Shown: in pieces, positions 34,532 to 37,942 of the stretch
Layout of the letters: each line of letters starts with the position of its first letter
Numbering within the stretch: the first letter of the stretch is position 1
Source: a virus
Length of the DNA: 37,942 nt
Reading direction: 5' to 3' (one strand)
Virus record (IMG/VR): IMGVR_UViG_3300018481_000004
Location: 64,001-101,942 of that record
The notes under the pieces: generated by a model
Database searches by the model: none
What the model was told of the DNA's origin: nothing
Seen by the model: only the letters and a program-made list of their open reading frames with translations
Position numbers and translations under genes: made by a program

Positions 34532-35230
34532 TCAGAGCACGTACCTGCGCTTGAGCATCTCGAGCTCTTCACGCAGACTCACAATCTCTGCGTTTTTTAG
34601 CCTCATCGCGCGGTTGTTGTCGTCGACGAGGCCTTGCACGGCTTCCGCCACGCTGACGTCCAGTAAACCCGCCTCCACGGCTTCCTGCACGTGCACTGCT
34701 CGCGCACTTCCGAGGACGAAACCATCCTCGATGATGTCGTAGCTACGCCGGTCGTAGAAGCCGATGCTCTCTGCGAGGAGGAGGTACAGCGCCACTCTCT
34801 CCGCGAGCGCGAGCTCGGGCGCGAACTCCGAGACCATCTGCGGGGCATGACATTCGCCTTCGAGTACGTCGATTCCTTTCTTGATCCAGTCGTTTTGCCG
34901 CGCTGAATAGCCGTCTGGCCCCCAGAGGCACTCTGCGGCAAGAATCCGGTGCGCATGCTCGGCCGGACTTTTCTTGTCGTCTTCGATGCGCTCGGCTTGA
35001 TCGCGCAAGTCTTCAACGTCGAGCTCTTTGTGCCGCTCTTCGTCGAAAGCCTGCGGGTGCGTCGCAGCCACTTCCAAGAGGGCGGATAGCTTCACGCACT
35101 GTGCGAGCTTGTCGTCGACCACTTCGGGCAGTTGTGCGCGCTCGACCCACGCGAGGGTGGCATCGACGAAGCGCTCCTCACCGAAGACAAACCGCGCCGC
35201 AACGTCGCGATACTTTTGCCGGCTGATCAT
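34532..35230 (-). CDS. Hypothetical protein with C-terminal coiled coil
   Basis: 232 residues, helical. N-terminal domain rich in Arg/Tyr/Phe (YRDVAARFVFGEERFVDATL), a middle with the segment HAHRILAAECLWGPDGYSAR, and a C-terminal coiled coil (NNRAMRLKNAEIVSLREELE). No family recognised. Minus-strand gene in a series with tail genes. Confidence 0.6.
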   Translation of the reverse strand: MISRQKYRDVAARFVFGEERFVDATLAWVERAQLPEVVDDKLAQCVKLSALLEVAATHPQAFDEERHKELDVEDLRDQAERIEDDKKSPAEHAHRILAAECLWGPDGYSARQNDWIKKGIDVLEGECHAPQMVSEFAPELALAERVALYLLLAESIGFYDRRSYDIIEDGFVLGSARAVHVQEAVEAGLLDVSVAEAVQGLVDDNNRAMRLKNAEIVSLREELEMLKRRYVL

Positions 35231-35362
35231 GGGCCGCTCTCCTGATTCGAAAGGGGTGCCTGCCGCATCCGAGCCTTGCCCCCATACCCGCGGCCCACGG
35301 TTGAATCGCCGGCTGGGTTGCCACTCGAACGCGACAGGCCTGAACAGCCTACAACCTCGGCG
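35231..35362. other. Intergenic stretch, nothing clear
   Basis: 132 bases between two minus-strand genes. Only short inverted repeats such as AGGCCTGAACAGCCT-like half-sites (35336-35350) are seen; no promoter or gene could be supported. Confidence 0.3.
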
Positions 35363-35890
35363 CTACCGGTCGAAGGTTTCGATCCTGAGCTTTTCCAAGC
35401 TCGCGAGTTGCGCGGGGGAGGGCGCGAGCGCCCCTGCGGGAACCGAGCGATACACCGTCCCCGGCGGGATGGAGGCCCGGATCTCCTGCTGCAGCGCCGG
35501 TGGGATGATCGAGCGCTGCTTCTGCAACGTTGCCTCAATCGCCACCTTTGCCTGCGCGTCAGAGAACTGCGCCTTGGGCGCCAAGGTGCGCATCGCTTCG
35601 ACTGCGATCTGCTGCTTGTTTTCCGACGTCAGCTTCTCATTCGCGATGACGGGGAGGGGCTTTCCCTCCCCTTGTAGGGACTTGATCCACTTTTCCGCTC
35701 GCTCCTCCGCGCACGCGATCCCCAGCTGGGCCAGGCTCTCGAGCGCGGTGATCGTCTCGGGCGAAAGGTCGATCCCCATCGATTTCAGACCTTCCTTGCC
35801 ACGCGTGAGGAGACGGGGGAGGAATTGGCCCGCGACGATGGCCAGGGCTGCCACGATCGCGCACAGCTGGTAGGTGATCTCCGGCGACAT
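35363..35890 (-). CDS. Membrane protein, possible holin
   Basis: 175 residues. Hydrophobic N-terminal segment (TYQLCAIVAALAIVAGQFLP), then LESLAQLGIACAEERAEKWI and an AVEAMRTLAPK helix. One N-terminal membrane helix followed by an AVxxAEE-type charged helix and a Lys-rich region is the layout of LLH-type phage holins; this is the nearest match I know but the score is not checked. A strong AAGGAGAG site precedes the ATG. Its start region is contained in the upstream gene's C-terminal part. Confidence 0.5.
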   Translation of the reverse strand: MSPEITYQLCAIVAALAIVAGQFLPRLLTRGKEGLKSMGIDLSPETITALESLAQLGIACAEERAEKWIKSLQGEGKPLPVIANEKLTSENKQQIAVEAMRTLAPKAQFSDAQAKVAIEATLQKQRSIIPPALQQEIRASIPPGTVYRSVPAGALAPSPAQLASLEKLRIETFDR

Positions 35891-36461
35891 GGGACTCTCC
35901 TTGTCTGCGCACCTCGACGTACTCGCTCATCAGCTTGGTCGTGGCCTGCTTGGTGGTCTCGTGCGCGCCCTGTTCCGCCGCGAGGTCTGCGCGCGCTTGC
36001 ATGGTCTCCGCACGAGATGCGTCCAGAAGCGCGCGGACCTTGTGTGTGTTCCCATGTGCCTCCACAAGCTCGTCGCGCGTGGCCCCGTGCGCTGCCCTCT
36101 CCATCGCCAGCTCGTGCCGCGCGCGCTCTAGCCGCGAGCGCAAAGACTCCAGAGCATCCTGCGCCTCAGAAAGCTCGGAATCGAGCAGGACCTTGCGCAC
36201 CTGCACCCGCCGCCGGCTGACCGAGGTGGCCTCCTCGAGCGGGAAGGGCACCAAGCTGGGGGGCGCTGGAGGCTGCGGCGCCGATGGTGCCGGCGGGAAG
36301 GCTTGCACCCCTGGTGCCCCGTGAGGAGACTCCCCGGCCGCCTCATAGAGCTTGCGCACCTTGCGCTCGTCGAGTTTTTTCGACGCCCACACACCGACGC
36401 GCCGAGCCACGAAGGTGCCCACCGCCGTCAGAATCGTCCCAGTGAGGTAGGTGATGCCCAT
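35637..36461 (-). CDS. Membrane-anchored coiled-coil protein with long overlapping end
   Basis: 274 residues. N-terminal membrane segment (ITYLTGTILTAVGTFVARRV), Pro-rich linker, then a coiled coil (SEAQDALESLRSRLERARHE; SRAETMQARADLAAEQGAHE). From about residue 190 the frame runs 254 bases inside the following gene (35363-35890), and this part (SHVAGDHLPAVRDRGSPGHR) is Pro/Arg/Gly-rich and unlike the first part. Either a true overlap or a frameshift has removed the original stop; the convincing protein ends near 35895. Role unknown; tail- or spanin-associated possible. Confidence 0.55.
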   Translation of the reverse strand: MGITYLTGTILTAVGTFVARRVGVWASKKLDERKVRKLYEAAGESPHGAPGVQAFPPAPSAPQPPAPPSLVPFPLEEATSVSRRRVQVRKVLLDSELSEAQDALESLRSRLERARHELAMERAAHGATRDELVEAHGNTHKVRALLDASRAETMQARADLAAEQGAHETTKQATTKLMSEYVEVRRQGESHVAGDHLPAVRDRGSPGHRRGPIPPPSPHAWQGRSEIDGDRPFARDDHRAREPGPAGDRVRGGASGKVDQVPTRGGKAPPRHRE

Positions 36462-36521
36462 GCGCGCGAGGCCCTGCCTCCCAGGGTCGCGCCAAACTGG
36501 GAGCAGCTCAAGCGCAGGCTG

Positions 36522-37052
36522 TCAGCGCGGGTCCTGGTACGCGACCAGCTCGGCAACGTCGGTCATCTCGCGCACGAGCGCCTTTTGCACACTGCCGGAG
36601 TCGACGACGCCTTTGACGTGGCCAAGCGCGGTCATGCAAAACGCGCGTGTATGGTCGCCCGACTGCAGCTCGACCGCACTGCGGTCGTCGAGCGAGTTGA
36701 TCGCAAGCGGGTAGGGCAGCGCATCCGCGAGCATCAGCATCGTCGTGTAGCGGACCTGGGCCTCGACGGAGAGCGAGAAGACAGAACCCTCGAACGCGAA
36801 GCCCGCTTTGATCAGCTCGTCGCTGCGGGCGTCGATGCGGAGGAATGCTTCGTCTCGCAGGTCAGAAATATCATACTCCAACGAGTATGTGTCTGGATAC
36901 AGGCCGTCTATGGCCTCGAACAACGATACACGAATCGCGTCATAGGGAACCGTGCCATCGTCCGCATAATAGGCCTTATCGCCGAGGCCTGGAAAATCCG
37001 GCACCCACCGATTCAGCTCAACAATCTTCCTGATGCGGAACGGCGTCGGCAT
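36522..37052 (-). CDS. Tail-fibre-associated protein (DUF4376-like)
   Basis: 176 residues. N-terminal part acidic with Tyr-rich strands (DDGTVPYDAIRVSLFEAIDG), then the segment FLRIDARSDELIKAGFAFEG and VFSLSVEAQVRYTTM, and a C-terminal MTALGHVKGVVDSGSVQKAL. This resembles DUF4376 proteins next to tail-fibre genes, which act as fibre chaperones or caps. The gene lies downstream of the fibre-like gene in the same direction, which fits. Assignment is by pattern. Confidence 0.55.
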   Translation of the reverse strand: MPTPFRIRKIVELNRWVPDFPGLGDKAYYADDGTVPYDAIRVSLFEAIDGLYPDTYSLEYDISDLRDEAFLRIDARSDELIKAGFAFEGSVFSLSVEAQVRYTTMLMLADALPYPLAINSLDDRSAVELQSGDHTRAFCMTALGHVKGVVDSGSVQKALVREMTDVAELVAYQDPR

Positions 37053-37064
37053 AGGTTCACCCCC

Positions 37065-37942
37065 CTAATCACTCTCTACAATCATATGAGCAACATCGAT
37101 GGTCGACGAACCCGCCCAAACTATAGGGTAGTGTAAATAGTCATCATACAACCAACTCGTATCTGGGATGGGTACGGATTGGGATTTCCAAGCACCATCT
37201 GGCCACTTCCGCCAAGCGATTCCCATGTTTGCTGGAGGTAGCAACCCGGTCGTGCGCCCCCTCGAGATCACGAAGTCGTAGACAACATCAGACATATTCG
37301 CGCCGGTACCTGTAAAAACAAGCGGCTCAGACAGCGTTACCACAGCGCCAGCAAGAAACCGTACCTGAGTCTCCCCCCGTCCCCAAACAAACCCAAACAG
37401 TCCACTCGTCGGATATGTTGTGTTTAGAAATGCTGTACTACCAAATCCCGCAGCCTGCGAAAAACCAACAAAGAACCTATCCCTTGCCACGGCTGGGAAC
37501 CCAACCCGAAACGCAGAAAACATCTGCTGAAAGAACTTTGCCGTAGACGTGCCTCGCTTCTGGCAAAACCCAAACCCGCCGCAACTAACTGATGCTGACG
37601 CGCCGCTAATCTTCACCCTACACAGTTGTGCTTCAATACTCGACGGAAACCCCGACGGTTGCGCACATGCCGCCACGGTCCCGGACGTCACTGAGTCAAA
37701 ACCATCTAACAGCGGCGTGACCGTACCCCACTGCGCCTGCCACCTACGCGTTCTAACCGTCCACTCTCGAGGTGCCAAAAGCTCCGCTGCAAACGCTCCA
37801 TATGCAGAACCCTGCTGCGCAATTTCGATCACAGACCTGCCTGCAACACTTGCCAAGCCAATACCCGACGACGGTGGCAGACAAGACGCAGCAACACGCC
37901 CGTCCACACCCAGCAAAGGAACCTTCCCAGCATCCACAGCGC
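37065..37942 (-). CDS. Tail fibre-like protein (partial, 5' end outside window)
   Basis: At least 290 residues; the frame is open to the right edge, so the N-terminus may be missing (first possible start here is GTG 37937). Gly/Ser/Thr-rich beta sequence with little helix: SVTSGTVAACAQPSGFPSSI, GFPAVARDRFFVGFSQAAGF, TTYPTSGLFGFVWGRGETQV, the usual look of phage receptor-binding fibre tips. Base composition is visibly lower in GC than the rest of the window, and codon use differs, suggesting recent exchange of the host-range module. Cysteines are few (about five). Confidence 0.65.
   Translation of the reverse strand, partial: AVDAGKVPLLGVDGRVAASCLPPSSGIGLASVAGRSVIEIAQQGSAYGAFAAELLAPREWTVRTRRWQAQWGTVTPLLDGFDSVTSGTVAACAQPSGFPSSIEAQLCRVKISGASASVSCGGFGFCQKRGTSTAKFFQQMFSAFRVGFPAVARDRFFVGFSQAAGFGSTAFLNTTYPTSGLFGFVWGRGETQVRFLAGAVVTLSEPLVFTGTGANMSDVVYDFVISRGRTTGLLPPANMGIAWRKWPDGAWKSQSVPIPDTSWLYDDYLHYPIVWAGSSTIDVAHMIVESD

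Overview
The window looks like part of a tailed double-stranded DNA phage or prophage with a high-GC genome. Evidence: many short, tightly packed genes with 4- to 8-base start/stop overlaps; a peptidoglycan peptidase and a lytic transglycosylase next to each other near the right end; a tail-fibre-like gene cut by the right edge; a kinase-like protein, a DEDDh exonuclease and phage-type cupin and small zinc-binding proteins; no ribosomal or core metabolic genes. Terminase, portal and capsid genes are not in the window. The host cannot be named from the sequence; membrane-anchored lysis enzymes and coiled-coil membrane proteins fit a Gram-negative host, and the GC level fits a high-GC one.

Layout. 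1-980 (minus strand): a ParE/RelE-type toxin cut by the left edge, its probable antitoxin with a perfect palindromic operator, and two small genes. 1099-7159 (plus): small genes, then a Ro60-family (TROVE plus vWA) RNA-binding protein, directly followed by three tandem Y RNA genes, a DEAD/DEAH helicase with four C-terminal helix-turn-helix repeats, and a methyltransferase-like gene. The first Y RNA carries a circularly permuted tRNA-like module. 7160-7790: a repeat-rich stretch without a convincing gene. 7868-13041: eleven successive genes, each preceded by its own two-hairpin leader; the hairpin sequences differ but the pairing is kept, and the Shine-Dalgarno sequence could be masked by pairing with a conserved linker. 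13038-25847: a long run of small, mostly unrecognised genes in translationally coupled groups, with a HExxH membrane protein, a cupin, zinc-ribbon-like proteins and an oligoribonuclease-like exonuclease.

25914-29035 (plus): a Pro/Ala-rich protein, a protein with a duplicated cysteine motif, a possible ADP-ribosyltransferase-fold protein, two coiled-coil membrane proteins and a probable virion protein. 29026-29680 (minus): a ParB-like protein and a small partner, divergent from a kinase-like gene at 29721. 31081-33094: six small, very basic proteins, most with a cysteine motif (Cys, basic stretch with Gly, Cys), interrupted by the minus-strand M15 peptidase. 33097-34334: the transglycosylase and an unknown gene. 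34345-37942 (minus): a zinc-finger-like small protein, an unknown protein, two membrane/coiled-coil genes with a long overlap (possible holin), a tail-associated protein and the tail-fibre-like gene, whose last part is clearly less GC-rich.

The two most striking systems are the phage Ro-Y RNA locus (1848-3985) with its adjacent helicase, and the array of structured leaders in front of consecutive genes (7788-12393), which I do not recognise as any described RNA motif.
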